Below are positions 20,033 through 30,981 of a stretch of 64,000 nucleotides of DNA, one piece after another. Source of the stretch: Halolactibacillus halophilus (GTDB lineage Bacteria > Bacillota > Bacilli > Bacillales > Amphibacillaceae). Within the stretch, counting starts at the first letter, position 1. Every line of letters begins with the position of its first letter. A program made the position numbers and the translations under genes. Below the pieces are notes generated by a model, which was not told the DNA's origin, made no database searches, and saw only the letters and a program-made list of their open reading frames with translations. Location: positions 1 through 64,000 of the forward strand of contig NZ_FOXC01000009.1 in assembly GCF_900115605.1 (NCBI RefSeq). The letters run 5' to 3'.

Positions 20033-23000
20033 TTATTTTGTTTTCGCTACAGCTTTTCGTTTTTCCGCTTTTATTTCATTAAAAGCAAGTAAACTTGCTT
20101 CTTCAGGTGTAGCGCCGGTTGCGATCAATCGATTAATCTTACCAGTCACAAGTTTATAGCGATGCGGAGTAACGGCAATAAAGTTATGCTGTTCCGTTTC
20201 CCAGTTAGCTAGAATAGACTGAGCTTTGACAGATTGCGTATGTGCAACGTGTGTCAGTAGTTGTTGTTTTACTTTCGGTAAAGCAGCTTTAGTTAAGGTA
20301 TCCTCAATCTCGACAAGTTCTTGGTTAATATAGGCACGCGTTGCGTCTTTATTTGTCGTATAAAGATAGGCTTCACCACCTGACATCCCAGCTGCAAAGT
20401 TCTTACCAATCGAACCAAGAATAACAACGTGGCCAGCGGTCATATATTCACAACCGTTATCTCCAACACCTTCAACGACAAGATTAGCCCCACTGTTTCT
20501 TACCGCAAAACGCTCACCTGCAAGACCGTTGATATAGCCTTCGCCAGATGTTGCCCCAATGAAACAAACATTACCAGCGATAATGGCACGATCGGCTTGT
20601 GGTTTCATTGTCTCGGTAGCTTCAATAATCAGCTTTCCGCCTGATAAACCTTTACCGGCATAATCGTTCGCATCGCCGGTCAAGTGAATCGACATCCCTT
20701 TTGGTATAAATGCCCCGACACTCTGTCCAGAAGAACCAGATAAACGGATGTTGATCGTGTCTTCTGGTAAGCCTTGTTCACCGTGTGCTTTCGTGACATG
20801 GTAACCGAGAGTTGTTCCAGTTGCCCGGTCAATATTGGTGACATGTAATTTAATGTGTTGCGGCTGCTTTTCTTCAATCGATGATTTAAAATACGGGTAA
20901 AGAATCGCTTGGTCCAATGTTTCTTCTAGTTGATGGGCTTGTTTTTCTTTCTTTAATTGAAAAGCCTCATCTGGTTTATATAATAGCCGAGATAAATCCA
21001 AGTATTTTGCTTTCCAGTGAAGGTCTTTACGTGCATGAATCTTTAGTAGTTGGGTTTGACCGACTAACTCATTAACGGTTCTCACGCCAAGTGATGCCAT
21101 AATCTCCCGCATATCTTCAGCGATAAAGCGCATAAAGTTCTCAATATCTTCTGGTTTGCCGGTAAAACGTTCACGTAAAGCTGGATTTTGCGTCGCTACA
21201 CCAACAGGACATGTATCTAAATGACAGACCCGCATCATAACACAGCCCAAAATAACGAGCGGAGCGGTCGCAAAACCAAATTCTTCTGCACCTAAAATTG
21301 CACTCATAACGACATCTTTTCCGGTCAGTAATTTACCATCGGTCTCAAGTGCGACACGTTGTCTCAAACCGTTTAGGATTAATGTTTGGTGCGCTTCGGT
21401 TAAACCGATTTCAAGCGGTAAGCCCGTATGCTTAATGCTCGTTTTTGGTGAAGCACCGGTTCCACCGTCATAACCGACAATACTAATAACATCAGCTTTT
21501 CCTTTTGCGACACCAGCACTGATGGTACCGACCCCTGATTTTGCAGCGAGTTTAACGCTAATGCGTGCTTTTGGATTGGCATTCTTTAAGTCAAAGATCA
21601 GCTGTGCTAAATCTTCAATTGAATAGATATCATGGTGTGGCGGCGGTGAAATAAGGTCGACCCCTGGGGTTGACCGGCGGGTATTCGCAATCCACGGGTA
21701 TACTTTGTCCCCCGGTAATTGACCACCTTCACCTGGCTTTGCGCCTTGGGCCATTTTAATTTGTAACTCATTGGCATGGACTAAATAATCACTGTCGACA
21801 CCAAATCTTGCGGAGGCAACTTGTTTTATTGCACTCGTTTTATTGATAAGGGGGTCGGTTTGAATAAAGCGATCTTTTTCTTCCCCGCCCTCGCCACTGT
21901 TACTTTTACCACCTAAGCGGTTCATCGCAATCGCAAGCGTTTCATGCGCTTCACGACTAATTGAACCGTAGCTCATCGCCCCAGTTTTAAAGCGTTTAAC
22001 AATTGAATCAACCGGTTCAACTTCACTTAGGTCTATCGCTTCTTGGTCAGTAAAATCAAGCAAGTGTCTAAGAAAACCAATATGTTGGGTTTCCATTTGT
22101 TGTGTATAACGTTTGAATAAGTGATAGTCCCCGCGTCTTGCTGACCACTGTAATTGCGTCAACGTTGCCGGATTATAAGCATGACTTTCCCCGTCATGTC
22201 GCCACTGAAACTCACTGCCTTCAGGTAACCGTTTATCCGTTGACTTAAATCCAGCCTCATGGAACATACGGGCCTCTTGTTCAATCACGTCAAGCGTAAT
22301 CCCGTCTAAGACAGAGGTTGTGCCGGTAAAGTGTTGGTCAATCACGTTTCGACTAATACCAACAGCTTCAAATATTTGAGCACCTTGATAACTTCTGAAC
22401 GTTGAAATCCCCATTTTTGACATGATTTTAACGACCCCATCAACCATTGTGTCAATATACGTATTGATTATCTCTGTTAAGGTGCCGGGTAATTTCTCAC
22501 CTTCCACTAATTGTTGATACGTTTCGTAAACTAAATAAGGTAAGATCCCGTCAGCACCGTAGCCGAGTAAACAAGCGAAGTGATGCGCTTCTTTTACTTC
22601 ACCGGATACAACGAGTAAGCTAACTTTAGACCGGATGCCTTGTCTAATCAAATACTGGTGTAGACTTGACGTCGCAAGGAGCGTTGGGATGGCGTAAGTC
22701 CCTTCATTCATGTCCTCATCTGTCAAAATAAGAAGCGCATGCCCTTGTTCAATCAGTGTTTCAGCTTGCTCATGTAAGCTTGTCAACGCTTCAGTTAATG
22801 AATTTGTATAGGTCGTTTTGAGACGCGCGCTTTTAAAGCTATCTCCTAACGTCACTAATTCATCCAGTTCTTCAGCCGTTAAGATCGGGTGTGGCAATTC
22901 AATCCGCCGAACATTTTCTGGTGCAGCTGTTAAGTAATCGCCTTCTTTACCTAACCATACCTTCGTTGAAATCACATGACGCTCACGGTAGGCATCGATT

Positions 23001-24565
23001 GGCGGATTTGTTACTTGTGCAAATGTTTGTTTGAAATAGTTAAATAGCGATTGTTGTTTATTTGATAAGACCGCAAGTGGAGTATCTATCCCCATCGCAC
23101 CAATCGGGTCTTTCTTTTGTTCTTGTAAGGCGATTAAATAGTTTTCAATTACCTCATGTGTATAACCAAAGGCCCGTTGGCGTGATAATAAGCTATCTCG
23201 TTTTTTTACTGTCAACGTCTCAGGCTTCTTAATGTGACGCACCTCGTCACTAAGCCAGTTTTCATACGGATGTTTTGTTACAACCGATTGTTTTATTTCC
23301 TGGTCTGGAATTATTCGTCCCTGTTCAAAATCAATGAACAACATCTCGCCTGGCTTTAAGCGATTTTTTTCAACAATATGTGCTTCATTGATTGGTAAAA
23401 CACCGACCTCAGAAGCATAAATAATATCACGTCGATCTGTTATGACATAACGCGCCGGTCTTAGACCGTTACGGTCTAAAATAGCACCCAATTGTTTCCC
23501 ATTAGTGAAGGTCATCGATGTCGGACCATCCCACTCTTCAGATACGGCACTCATGTACCGGTAAAAGGCACGTTTGTCTGCTGGCATCGTCTGTTCATTT
23601 TCATATGGCTCTGGTATAAGCATCATCGCCGCTTCTTGTGGTGACTTACCTGAGAGGATTAAGAATTCTAAAGCGTTATCGAGTACCGATGAATCACTAC
23701 CGTCTTCATTTAAAATTGGTAAAATTGCGTCAAAATCCTCCCCAAAAACATCGGTCTTTAAATTATGTTCACGCGCTTTCATTTTATTAATATTGCCGCG
23801 TAACGTATTAATCTCACCGTTATGAATCAAATAACGATTCGGATGGGCCCGCTCCCATGACGGGAAAGTATTTGTACTAAAGCGCGAGTGTACCAGGCTA
23901 AAGTGAGAAACAACATCTTCATCTTTTAAATCAATGTAAAATTGATTGACTTGATAAGACGTGAGTAACCCTTTAAAAACAATCGTTTGACTAGAGAAAC
24001 TAGGAATATAAAATGCCTCGTCATGTTTTTTAGCAAACCGTTCCATCTGTTTTCTCATTCGGTACAATACACGTTCAAACGGTAGCCCTGGTGCGGCTGT
24101 TTCTCGTTTGATAAAAACTTGATACACCACGGGTGCCGATTCTTGTGCTGTTGACCCAATTTGTTCTACGTTTGTCGGTACTTTACGCCAAGTGAGTAAT
24201 ATTTCATTTTCTTGTTTAATTATCTGATTAATCTGACTTTTATAGGCGGAAAAATGAGGGTCGTCTTGTTGGAAGAAAAACATCCCGACAGCATAGTCAC
24301 CGGGTTCAGGTAAGTTAATCGTAGGTAAAACTTTTCTAAAGTATTGATCAGGAATTTGGATCATTAAGCCAGCCCCGTCACCTGTATTAGGATCACTCCC
24401 CTGTCCTCCGCGGTGATCAAGTTTTGTTAACATATCTAGGCCATTCTTTACAATCGCATGGCTTTTAAGACCATCTAAATTTGCGTATAAACCAATCCCG
24501 CAATTATCACGTTCATAAACGGGCTGATACATCCCATTTGCTTGTACTTTTTCATTAAAACGCAT
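20033..24565 (-). CDS. gltB: Glutamate synthase (NADPH) large subunit
   Basis: Alpha subunit of GOGAT: glutaminase plus synthase, making two glutamates from glutamine and 2-oxoglutarate. The 1510 residues include the class II amidotransferase domain with nucleophile Cys22 in ERDNCGIG after a short propeptide, the FMN barrel (about 800-1180), the 3Fe-4S cysteines in CVMMRVCHLDTCPVGVA, and a C-terminal GXGXG beta-helix (about 1240-1480). B. subtilis calls this gene gltA. The gene is transcribed divergently from gltC with a matching operator between them. Confidence 0.97.
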   Translation of the reverse strand: MRFNEKVQANGMYQPVYERDNCGIGLYANLDGLKSHAIVKNGLDMLTKLDHRGGQGSDPNTGDGAGLMIQIPDQYFRKVLPTINLPEPGDYAVGMFFFQQDDPHFSAYKSQINQIIKQENEILLTWRKVPTNVEQIGSTAQESAPVVYQVFIKRETAAPGLPFERVLYRMRKQMERFAKKHDEAFYIPSFSSQTIVFKGLLTSYQVNQFYIDLKDEDVVSHFSLVHSRFSTNTFPSWERAHPNRYLIHNGEINTLRGNINKMKAREHNLKTDVFGEDFDAILPILNEDGSDSSVLDNALEFLILSGKSPQEAAMMLIPEPYENEQTMPADKRAFYRYMSAVSEEWDGPTSMTFTNGKQLGAILDRNGLRPARYVITDRRDIIYASEVGVLPINEAHIVEKNRLKPGEMLFIDFEQGRIIPDQEIKQSVVTKHPYENWLSDEVRHIKKPETLTVKKRDSLLSRQRAFGYTHEVIENYLIALQEQKKDPIGAMGIDTPLAVLSNKQQSLFNYFKQTFAQVTNPPIDAYRERHVISTKVWLGKEGDYLTAAPENVRRIELPHPILTAEELDELVTLGDSFKSARLKTTYTNSLTEALTSLHEQAETLIEQGHALLILTDEDMNEGTYAIPTLLATSSLHQYLIRQGIRSKVSLLVVSGEVKEAHHFACLLGYGADGILPYLVYETYQQLVEGEKLPGTLTEIINTYIDTMVDGVVKIMSKMGISTFRSYQGAQIFEAVGISRNVIDQHFTGTTSVLDGITLDVIEQEARMFHEAGFKSTDKRLPEGSEFQWRHDGESHAYNPATLTQLQWSARRGDYHLFKRYTQQMETQHIGFLRHLLDFTDQEAIDLSEVEPVDSIVKRFKTGAMSYGSISREAHETLAIAMNRLGGKSNSGEGGEEKDRFIQTDPLINKTSAIKQVASARFGVDSDYLVHANELQIKMAQGAKPGEGGQLPGDKVYPWIANTRRSTPGVDLISPPPHHDIYSIEDLAQLIFDLKNANPKARISVKLAAKSGVGTISAGVAKGKADVISIVGYDGGTGASPKTSIKHTGLPLEIGLTEAHQTLILNGLRQRVALETDGKLLTGKDVVMSAILGAEEFGFATAPLVILGCVMMRVCHLDTCPVGVATQNPALRERFTGKPEDIENFMRFIAEDMREIMASLGVRTVNELVGQTQLLKIHARKDLHWKAKYLDLSRLLYKPDEAFQLKKEKQAHQLEETLDQAILYPYFKSSIEEKQPQHIKLHVTNIDRATGTTLGYHVTKAHGEQGLPEDTINIRLSGSSGQSVGAFIPKGMSIHLTGDANDYAGKGLSGGKLIIEATETMKPQADRAIIAGNVCFIGATSGEGYINGLAGERFAVRNSGANLVVEGVGDNGCEYMTAGHVVILGSIGKNFAAGMSGGEAYLYTTNKDATRAYINQELVEIEDTLTKAALPKVKQQLLTHVAHTQSVKAQSILANWETEQHNFIAVTPHRYKLVTGKINRLIATGATPEEASLLAFNEIKAEKRKAVAKTK

Positions 24566-24614
24566 GATGATTGTCCCCCTCGTGCTTTTTTTTTATATTT
24601 TTTGATTTGAATCT

Positions 24615-24643
24615 ATTGTAATCGGACTGATTTATATATACAA
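24615..24643 (-). promoter_or_regulatory. Sigma-A promoter of gltBD
   Basis: Minus strand: TTGTAT (24638-24643), 17-base spacer, TACAAT (24615-24620). The start point should fall near 24608, which puts the GltC-like palindrome at about -64. Confidence 0.8.
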
Positions 24644-24664
24644 TATATATAAACCATCACTACT

Positions 24665-24679
24665 ATCTCAAAATGAGAT
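24665..24679. promoter_or_regulatory. GltC operator (LysR-type palindrome)
   Basis: Perfect dyad ATCTCA-AAA-TGAGAT between gltB and gltC. It has the T-N11-A form of LysR sites, and the arms match the AT(C)TCA-type GltC boxes known upstream of B. subtilis gltAB. It is centred about 64 bases upstream of the predicted gltB start point, the classic LysR recognition position, and also lies upstream of gltC for autoregulation. Confidence 0.82.
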
Positions 24680-24770
24680 GAATAGAGTAAGTGATAATAT
24701 TATATCGGATAGATTTATACCTTGCTTTTACATGCAAAAAAAAATCAATCATACAAATGAGGGATTGCAA

Positions 24771-25700
24771 ATGGAATTTAGACAATTGAAGTATTTTATT
24801 GAGGTGGCTGAACGTGAACACGTCTCTGAAGCAGCTCTACATCTCCATGTCGCACAATCAGCGATTAGTCGTCAGATTGCCAACTTAGAAAGTGAACTAG
24901 GGGTGCAATTATTTGAACGAGAAGGACGTAATGTGAAGTTACTACCGATTGGAAAAATCTTTTTAGTCCACGCCAAAGAAGCTATGAAAGCCATTGACTT
25001 TGCTAAAAAACAAATGGATGAATACATTGATCCCGAACGCGGTTCAATCAAAATTGGTTTCCCTACGAGTTTAGCAAGTACAATGTTGCCGCATTTATTA
25101 GCGGAGTTTAAAGAACGGTATCCCCATATTCATTTTCAATTACGTCAAGGCGCATATAACTTTTTAATTGATGCAATTAAAGCCCGTGAGCTAGATATTG
25201 CTTTCCTAGGGCCCGTGGTTACTGATGACCCGCACATTAATGGCGATATTCTTTTTCATGAACAGATGTTTTTACTCGCCCCAAGAAACCATCGCCTTGC
25301 TAATCGTAAAAGTGTGTATTTAACAGAATTAAAAGATGAAGATTTTGTCATCTTTCCAAAAGGGTACATTTTTGAGAAACTTGTGGTCGATGCTTGTCAA
25401 TCGGTTGGGTTTGATCCTCACGTGACAACTGAAGGTGAAGATATGGATGCGATTAAAGGGATGGTGGCAGCTGGTATTGGGCTTACAATTTTACCTGAGA
25501 GCGCCTTGCATGAACAATCTTCGAACTTTACTATCACCATTCCAATCAGTAGCCCGGATATTAAACGAAGTGTGGGGATGATCACGCCAAAACACCGTGA
25601 ACTAGCTCCATCTGAAAAAGTCTTTTATCAGTTTGTGCTAAACCAGTTTAATACAGTCGCAGAACAACTAGATGAGACGGCAACTGATAACGAACAATGA
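24771..25700 (+). CDS. gltC: LysR-type activator of gltBD (GltC)
   Basis: LysR-family regulator, 309 residues from the ATG at 24771 (MEFRQLKYFIEVAEREH), which has GAGGG in front; the frame is open 31 codons further up but that part is not family-like. Winged helix-turn-helix at about 1-65 and ligand-binding domain at about 90-295. GltC of B. subtilis activates gltAB and senses 2-oxoglutarate and glutamate. Divergent position and the palindrome in between support the same role. Confidence 0.92.
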   Translation: MEFRQLKYFIEVAEREHVSEAALHLHVAQSAISRQIANLESELGVQLFEREGRNVKLLPIGKIFLVHAKEAMKAIDFAKKQMDEYIDPERGSIKIGFPTSLASTMLPHLLAEFKERYPHIHFQLRQGAYNFLIDAIKARELDIAFLGPVVTDDPHINGDILFHEQMFLLAPRNHRLANRKSVYLTELKDEDFVIFPKGYIFEKLVVDACQSVGFDPHVTTEGEDMDAIKGMVAAGIGLTILPESALHEQSSNFTITIPISSPDIKRSVGMITPKHRELAPSEKVFYQFVLNQFNTVAEQLDETATDNEQ

Positions 25701-25744
25701 GAGAAATAATGATGATGTGTTTAAAGAGAAAGAAGGAATAACGC

Positions 25745-26272
25745 ATGACAAAACAACAATTAGCGACATTTGCCGGTGGATGTTTTTGGTGTATGGTCAA
25801 ACCTTTTGACATGTGGGAAGGCGTACATGAGGTGACGTCTGGCTATACAGGTGGACATGTCGAAAAGCCGACGTATGAAGATTTAAAATCGGGGACATCT
25901 GGTCATTATGAAGCGGTTCAAATTAGCTATGATCCTGACGTAATTGATTATCAAACGATTCTTGATTTGTACTGGCCACAAATTGATCCGACCGATGCTT
26001 TTGGACAATTTCATGATCGTGGTCCTCAGTACCGGACAGCTATTTTTTATCATGACGAAGCGCAAGCCAAACTTGCCGAAGCCTCAAAACAACAAATCGC
26101 AACTAGTGGCTTATTTACCGCGCCAATTGTAACAGAAATCTTACCAGCTACAACATTCTATCCAGCGGAAGATTATCATCAAGAATACTATAAGACCCAT
26201 AAACAAGATTATGAAGCTGACCGGCAGAAATCAGGCCGTGATGAGTTTATTAAAGAGCACTGGAAAAAGTGA
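25745..26272 (+). CDS. msrA: Peptide methionine sulfoxide reductase MsrA
   Basis: Repairs methionine-S-sulfoxide in proteins, with thioredoxin as reductant. The 175-residue product has the catalytic cysteine Cys13 in GGCFWC and the GYTGG and YHQEYY motifs of the family. There is no fused or adjacent msrB. The ATG follows AAGGA, 44 bases after gltC on the same strand, so co-transcription with gltC is possible. The last codons and stop are part of the terminator stem. Confidence 0.95.
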   Translation: MTKQQLATFAGGCFWCMVKPFDMWEGVHEVTSGYTGGHVEKPTYEDLKSGTSGHYEAVQISYDPDVIDYQTILDLYWPQIDPTDAFGQFHDRGPQYRTAIFYHDEAQAKLAEASKQQIATSGLFTAPIVTEILPATTFYPAEDYHQEYYKTHKQDYEADRQKSGRDEFIKEHWKK

Positions 26273-26293
26273 GGGGCATGCCCCTCACTTTTT
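26264..26293. terminator. Terminator of msrA, embedding its stop codon
   Basis: AAAAAGTGAGGGGC and GCCCCTCACTTTTT form a near-perfect 14-bp stem with a T-run. The TGA of msrA (26270-26272) lies inside the left arm. The A-run on the other side would make it bidirectional and it may also end the his transcript, which shows no terminator of its own. A short (AT)n tract follows. Confidence 0.9.
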
Positions 26294-26386
26294 CATGTTT
26301 ATATATATATATTTATATGCTAAAGTGTATATTATTTTTGTTAAACATTAGTCTTTTACTTATGATAAATTTTTGGGATAAAATAA

Positions 26387-27040
26387 TTACCATTCGGTAA
26401 TCTCATCACGGTCCCCTTTATTATTCCCTTTTTTCGCAAAGCGACGTGTAAGTTCCCGTTTAACATCGGATAATTCTACGCCCGTATTTTCCATTAAAAC
26501 AAAGGTGTGATAAATAAGGTCACTAATTTCTAATGTCATTTCTTCTTGATCCTCATTTTTAGCCGCAATAATCACTTCGCCAGCTTCCTCAATCAATTTC
26601 TTACTCATTTTATCGACGCCTTTATTAAACAAATAGTTCGTATAAGACCCTTCTTTTGGATCAATTTTCCGTTCTTTAATCTCATCAATCAAGGTATGAA
26701 AAATATTCGGGTCAATCGATTGATCTGAATGATTTTCTCTTACATGATTAAAGAAACACGATTCTCTTCCGGTATGACAAGCAGGGCCATTTTTCTCGAC
26801 TTCAATGAGCAAGGTATCTTGGTCACAATCAAGCGTGATTGACAATACTTTTTGCGTATTGCCTGATGTTGCGCCTTTATGCCAGAGCTCTTCACGTGAA
26901 CGTGAGTAAAACACCGTTTCATTTATTTCTAACGTTTTTTGGTAAGCTTCTTCATTCATATAAGCGAGCATTAACACATCTTTTGTTTCATGATCAATAA
27001 TTACTGCTGGGACTAATCCTTTAGAGAAATCAGGTTTCAC
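26387..27040 (-). CDS. hisI: Bifunctional phosphoribosyl-AMP cyclohydrolase / phosphoribosyl-ATP pyrophosphatase
   Basis: Fused HisI-HisE enzyme for steps 2 and 3 of histidine synthesis. The HisI domain (about 1-110) carries the metal-binding DCDQD and the cysteine motif [12 protein letters not shown]. The HisE domain (about 118-217) has the acidic EEAGEV and DLIYH motifs. The frame is open another 48 codons upstream, inside hisF, but I start at GTG 27040, 9 bases behind AGGAG, giving 217 residues and an 11-base overlap with hisF. Last gene of the his operon. Confidence 0.94.
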   Translation of the reverse strand: MKPDFSKGLVPAVIIDHETKDVLMLAYMNEEAYQKTLEINETVFYSRSREELWHKGATSGNTQKVLSITLDCDQDTLLIEVEKNGPACHTGRESCFFNHVRENHSDQSIDPNIFHTLIDEIKERKIDPKEGSYTNYLFNKGVDKMSKKLIEEAGEVIIAAKNEDQEEMTLEISDLIYHTFVLMENTGVELSDVKRELTRRFAKKGNNKGDRDEITEW

Positions 27041-27788
27041 GAACAAGCACTCCTTTCTTGATACAGGTATTTTTAACATCAGTAATGCTGTAGGTGTCTT
27101 CATGGAAAATCGAAGCCGCAAGGCCTGCGGAGACATCTGTCGCTTGAAAAACGTCAGTAAAGTGATCCGGATGCCCAACACCACCAGAAGCGATTACCGG
27201 GATTCTAACTGCATCAACGATTGCTTGTGTAAGTGGCAAATCAAACCCTGTTTTTACACCGTCAGCATCGACGCTCGTCAGTAAAATTTCACCCGCACCC
27301 AGTGCTTCAACCTGTTTCGCCCAAAGAATCGCATCGATTCCTGCATCTTTTGAGCCTCCGTGCGTCATCACGTGCCAGCCATCATCAAAGCGTTTTGCAT
27401 CAATCGCCACGACAATACATTGATTGCCAAAGCGTGTGCTTGCTTCTTTAACAAGATTCGGTTTATGCACAGCCGCTGAATTAATCCCGACTTTATCCGC
27501 ACCTGCTTGAAGTAACCGGTTTACGTCATCAATCGAACGTACACCTCCTCCAACGGTAAACGGAACATGAATGTTTTTAGCCGTTCGCTCGACAATATCG
27601 ACAATCGTCTGTCTTGCTTCATTTGTCGCTGAAATATCTAGAAAGACAATTTCATCAGCGCCCTGTTCCGAATAATGCTTTGCCATCTCAACAGGATCAC
27701 CTAACTCGCGTAGTCCAACAAAATTCACGCCTTTAACCACCTTGCCATCTTTTACATCTAGACAAGGAATGATTCGTTTTGCGATCAT
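27030..27788 (-). CDS. hisF: Imidazole glycerol phosphate synthase subunit HisF
   Basis: Cyclase subunit of IGP synthase: uses ammonia from HisH to convert PRFAR to imidazole glycerol phosphate and AICAR. A (beta/alpha)8 barrel of 252 residues with the catalytic aspartates in [12 protein letters not shown] (Asp11) and VVAIDAKR (near 130), and phosphate-binding GGGVRS and ASGGVG loops. The start overlaps hisA by 4 bases (ATGA). Confidence 0.97.
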   Translation of the reverse strand: MIAKRIIPCLDVKDGKVVKGVNFVGLRELGDPVEMAKHYSEQGADEIVFLDISATNEARQTIVDIVERTAKNIHVPFTVGGGVRSIDDVNRLLQAGADKVGINSAAVHKPNLVKEASTRFGNQCIVVAIDAKRFDDGWHVMTHGGSKDAGIDAILWAKQVEALGAGEILLTSVDADGVKTGFDLPLTQAIVDAVRIPVIASGGVGHPDHFTDVFQATDVSAGLAASIFHEDTYSITDVKNTCIKKGVLVRET

Positions 27789-28492
27789 AACCTCACCGCC
27801 TCGGATAAGTCAATCGCCCCTTGATAAATCGCTTTACCAACAATCGCTTCTTTTATACCAATCGCTTTTAATGCTTCTAAATCAGTTAATTTACTAATGC
27901 CACCACTAGCAACAATCGTCGCATCAACGGCTAGATTTAATGCATCTAACTGATCAATACTCGGTCCGGTCATTGTTCCGTCTTTTGAAATATCGGTAAA
28001 GACAATGGTTTCCACGCCAAGCGCGACCATTTCACGAGCAAAGGTAATATAATCTTTATCCGAGACGGTTTCCCAGCCGTGGGTTGCGACGCGTTTATTT
28101 TTCGCATCAATCCCGACAACGATATGATCTTTGTAAAGCGCAACCGCTTCTTTTAGAAAGTCAGGATTTTCAATCGCAGCCGTTCCTAACACAATTCGGT
28201 CAACACCTAAAGTCACAAGTTCTTCAACTTCTTTCATTGAACGGATCCCACCGCCAACTTCAATTGGCACAGTTGAGTGTTCAACTAACGTTTTAATTAA
28301 CGGATATTGGCGTTTATTCGGATCTCTTGCCCCGTCTAAATCAACAATGTGCACAATCTCAGCACCATCTTCAATGAATGTTTCGAGTTGTTTGATGGGG
28401 TCTTTGGCGACTTGTTCTGATTGGTTAAAATCACCTTGATACAATCTCACACATTGACCATTTAATAAATCAATCGCTGGTAATATTTTCAT
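27785..28492 (-). CDS. hisA: ProFAR isomerase HisA
   Basis: Isomerises ProFAR to PRFAR, the step before HisH/HisF. A barrel of 235 residues, homologous to HisF, with catalytic aspartates in [13 protein letters not shown] (Asp8) and VVGIDAKN (near 129) and GGGIRSM and ASGGISK phosphate loops. It overlaps both neighbours by 4 bases. Confidence 0.97.
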   Translation of the reverse strand: MKILPAIDLLNGQCVRLYQGDFNQSEQVAKDPIKQLETFIEDGAEIVHIVDLDGARDPNKRQYPLIKTLVEHSTVPIEVGGGIRSMKEVEELVTLGVDRIVLGTAAIENPDFLKEAVALYKDHIVVGIDAKNKRVATHGWETVSDKDYITFAREMVALGVETIVFTDISKDGTMTGPSIDQLDALNLAVDATIVASGGISKLTDLEALKAIGIKEAIVGKAIYQGAIDLSEAVRL

Positions 28493-29088
28493 TGTTTCAC
28501 CTCGTTTAAGAATGTCTGAATAATATCTGAGCCAATTTCGGCACTTTTTTCCGGGTGGAACTGGATGCCAAAAATGTGACCTTTGCGCACGATTGCCGTT
28601 ATGTCTTCACCGTAGCTGCTTTTGGCAACGATGTATTGATCATCCGTCTTTGCTTGATAGGTGTGTACGAAGTAAACAAAAGCCTGTTCGAATGGGGTAA
28701 AAGCTGGCTGGTTGTGAGCTATTGTCAACTGATTCCAACCAACGTGTGGAAGAATAAAATCGGTGTCGATTTTTCTAACCGTACCAGGAATCAGATTCAA
28801 GCCTTTCGTCGCCTCCCCCTCAGTCCCTTCTGAGAATAAGAGCTGCATCCCTAAACAAATACCAAGGAATGGTTTCTTATCAGCTAACTCGATTAATATA
28901 TGGTATAAGTCGCGGTCATAAATTTCTTTCATTGCCGCTTGAAATGAACCAACTCCTGGTAAGACGATAATATCCGCTTCACGCAAAGTTATTTGATCAT
29001 CTGTAACAATAACTTTCTCACCTAACTTTTCAAAGGCGTGTCTCACACTCAATACATTGCCCATACCGTAATCAACAATCGCAATCAT
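28489..29088 (-). CDS. hisH: Imidazole glycerol phosphate synthase glutaminase HisH
   Basis: Class I glutamine amidotransferase partner of HisF, 199 residues. The triad is visible: nucleophile cysteine in [11 protein letters not shown] (near 79) and the His-Glu pair in [10 protein letters not shown] near the C terminus. It starts with the usual [11 protein letters not shown]. It overlaps hisB by 4 bases. Confidence 0.97.
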   Translation of the reverse strand: MIAIVDYGMGNVLSVRHAFEKLGEKVIVTDDQITLREADIIVLPGVGSFQAAMKEIYDRDLYHILIELADKKPFLGICLGMQLLFSEGTEGEATKGLNLIPGTVRKIDTDFILPHVGWNQLTIAHNQPAFTPFEQAFVYFVHTYQAKTDDQYIVAKSSYGEDITAIVRKGHIFGIQFHPEKSAEIGSDIIQTFLNEVKQ

Positions 29089-29672
29089 TCGAGCAACCCC
29101 TTCGTTGAATTAACCCCTTTAATATCAGGATTAATCGTTATTGCTTGAGCGAGCGCTTGACCGAGAGCTTTAAAGATAGCTTCTATTTTGTGGTGAGTGT
29201 TGATGCCGTATAATACCCGTGCATGAAGGGTAATACCCGCGTGTACCATAAAAGCTTGCAAAAATTCACGGACAAGTTCTGTGTCGAAGTTGCCGAGTTT
29301 GTCATTTGAAAATTCTGCATCCAATACAAGGTACGGACGACCACTAATATCAAGTGAGACAAATCCTAACGCTTCATCCATTGGAACGTAAGCGGTGCCG
29401 TAACGATTAATACCAACCTTATCACCAATCGCCTCTTTAAACAATTGACCGATCACAATGCCGACATCTTCAACGGTGTGGTGACTATCGATATGTAAGT
29501 CACCGTTTGCTTTTACTTCAAGCGAAAACCGGCCGTGTGAAGCAAGTAGTGTTAACATATGATCAAAAAAGCCAACCCCTGTATCAATCGAGACGGGTGC
29601 TTGATCGTCTAAATTAAGGGCAACATCGATCGCTGTTTCTGTTGTTTGTCTTTGTTTTGTACTTTTTCGCAT
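29085..29672 (-). CDS. hisB: Imidazoleglycerol-phosphate dehydratase HisB
   Basis: Mn-dependent dehydratase making imidazole acetol phosphate. The 195-residue monofunctional form, without the phosphatase domain of enterobacterial HisB. Two metal motifs, DSHHTVED and NTHHKIEA, mark the duplicated half-domains. The next enzyme, HisC, is not encoded here. The gene is 28 bases downstream of hisD. Confidence 0.96.
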   Translation of the reverse strand: MRKSTKQRQTTETAIDVALNLDDQAPVSIDTGVGFFDHMLTLLASHGRFSLEVKANGDLHIDSHHTVEDVGIVIGQLFKEAIGDKVGINRYGTAYVPMDEALGFVSLDISGRPYLVLDAEFSNDKLGNFDTELVREFLQAFMVHAGITLHARVLYGINTHHKIEAIFKALGQALAQAITINPDIKGVNSTKGLLE

Positions 29673-29700
29673 GGGTTATTCCTCTTTTCTAATCAATCGA

Positions 29701-30981
29701 TTAATCTTCAAACCGTTTAATAACAGCTTCGGCGTGACCGTCTAATTGTTCTTCTCTTGCGATTGTTACCACGTCATCTTTTGCTTGTTGCAAGGCTTCT
29801 TTTGAATAATATAAAAAGGTTGTTTTCTTAACAAAGTCGTCTACTGATAAACCAGATGAAAACTTAGCTGTGCCCGAGGTTGGTAAGACATGATTCGGTC
29901 CGGCGTAATAGTCACCGAGTGATTCCGGTGTGTAATGACCTAAGAAGACACTACCTGCATGTTTAATATAGCGTAAATAGTCGAGTGGTTGATCAACCTG
30001 GACTTCTAAATGTTCCGGTGCTAACGTATTCGACAGCTCAAAAGCTTCAGTGAGTGAGTCAACATAAACCAGCCCACCAAAATCTCTTAATGCTTTTTCC
30101 GCAATCTCAACCCGTGGCAAAACGTTAAGTTGTTTTTCGAGTTCGAGCGTTGTTTCATCAATTAATGTTTTAGATGTTGAGAATAAATACGCGCGAGCAA
30201 GCGTATCATGCTCAGCTTGTGCAATTAAGTCACTGGCAATGTGTTTAGCTTGTGCGGTTTCATCAGCAATAATCGCGACTTCTGAAGGTCCAGCGACCAT
30301 ATCAATGCCAACATCACCAAACACGAGTGATTTAGCTGCGGCGACATATGCATTTCCTGGTCCAACAATCTTATCAACCTTTGGTAATGTTTCTGTTCCA
30401 TAGCTTAGGCCAGCAATGGCTTGAATACCACCGACTTTATATATGTCCGTCACCCCGGCAATGTCAGCGGCGACAAGTAGAATTGGGTTGATCTTTTCGC
30501 CAAAACGCTCAGGTGTTACCATAACAACATTGGTTACACCTGCTAAAACAGCAGGAATCGCATTCATCAATACCGACGATGGGTAACAAGCTGTACCACC
30601 TGGTACGTAAATCCCAACATTTTCTATCGGCGTATACAGTTGCCCTGATACAATGTCTTGGTCATGTTGCATAAAACGTGATTCTTTTAGTTGTTTTTGG
30701 TGGAAACGACGAATATTATTCGCTGCTCGTGTCAATGCATCAACGACACCTTGGTCGACTTTCTCCCAAGCTGCTTGACGCTCGTCCTTCGATACTCGTA
30801 AGTCCCCTTCAAGTTTGCCATCGAATTTTTCAATATAGTAAAACAAAGCGTCATCTTTGTCGCGACGAATGTTTTTGATGACGTCTTTAGCCACTTGTTC
30901 GATCTGTTCTTTTTGTTCGCTAGGCGCTTGTTGATGTTCAAGTTGCGCGAGAAAGCTGTCTTGATCTAAAATATTAATCAT
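29701..30981 (-). CDS. hisD: Histidinol dehydrogenase
   Basis: Zinc enzyme that oxidises histidinol to histidine in two NAD+-dependent steps, the end of the pathway. I start at ATG 30981 ([10 protein letters not shown]), 8 bases behind GGAGG, giving 426 residues and an 8-base overlap with hisG. Key motifs are [11 protein letters not shown] (NAD region) and the catalytic Glu-His pair in LAPEHLEVQ near 320. Full length. Confidence 0.96.
   Translation of the reverse strand: MINILDQDSFLAQLEHQQAPSEQKEQIEQVAKDVIKNIRRDKDDALFYYIEKFDGKLEGDLRVSKDERQAAWEKVDQGVVDALTRAANNIRRFHQKQLKESRFMQHDQDIVSGQLYTPIENVGIYVPGGTACYPSSVLMNAIPAVLAGVTNVVMVTPERFGEKINPILLVAADIAGVTDIYKVGGIQAIAGLSYGTETLPKVDKIVGPGNAYVAAAKSLVFGDVGIDMVAGPSEVAIIADETAQAKHIASDLIAQAEHDTLARAYLFSTSKTLIDETTLELEKQLNVLPRVEIAEKALRDFGGLVYVDSLTEAFELSNTLAPEHLEVQVDQPLDYLRYIKHAGSVFLGHYTPESLGDYYAGPNHVLPTSGTAKFSSGLSVDDFVKKTTFLYYSKEALQQAKDDVVTIAREEQLDGHAEAVIKRFED

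Noticed and set aside
26300-26325. (AT)n tract after msrA as a repeat element
   Set aside because: Short and imperfect, ordinary for intergenic DNA of this composition.
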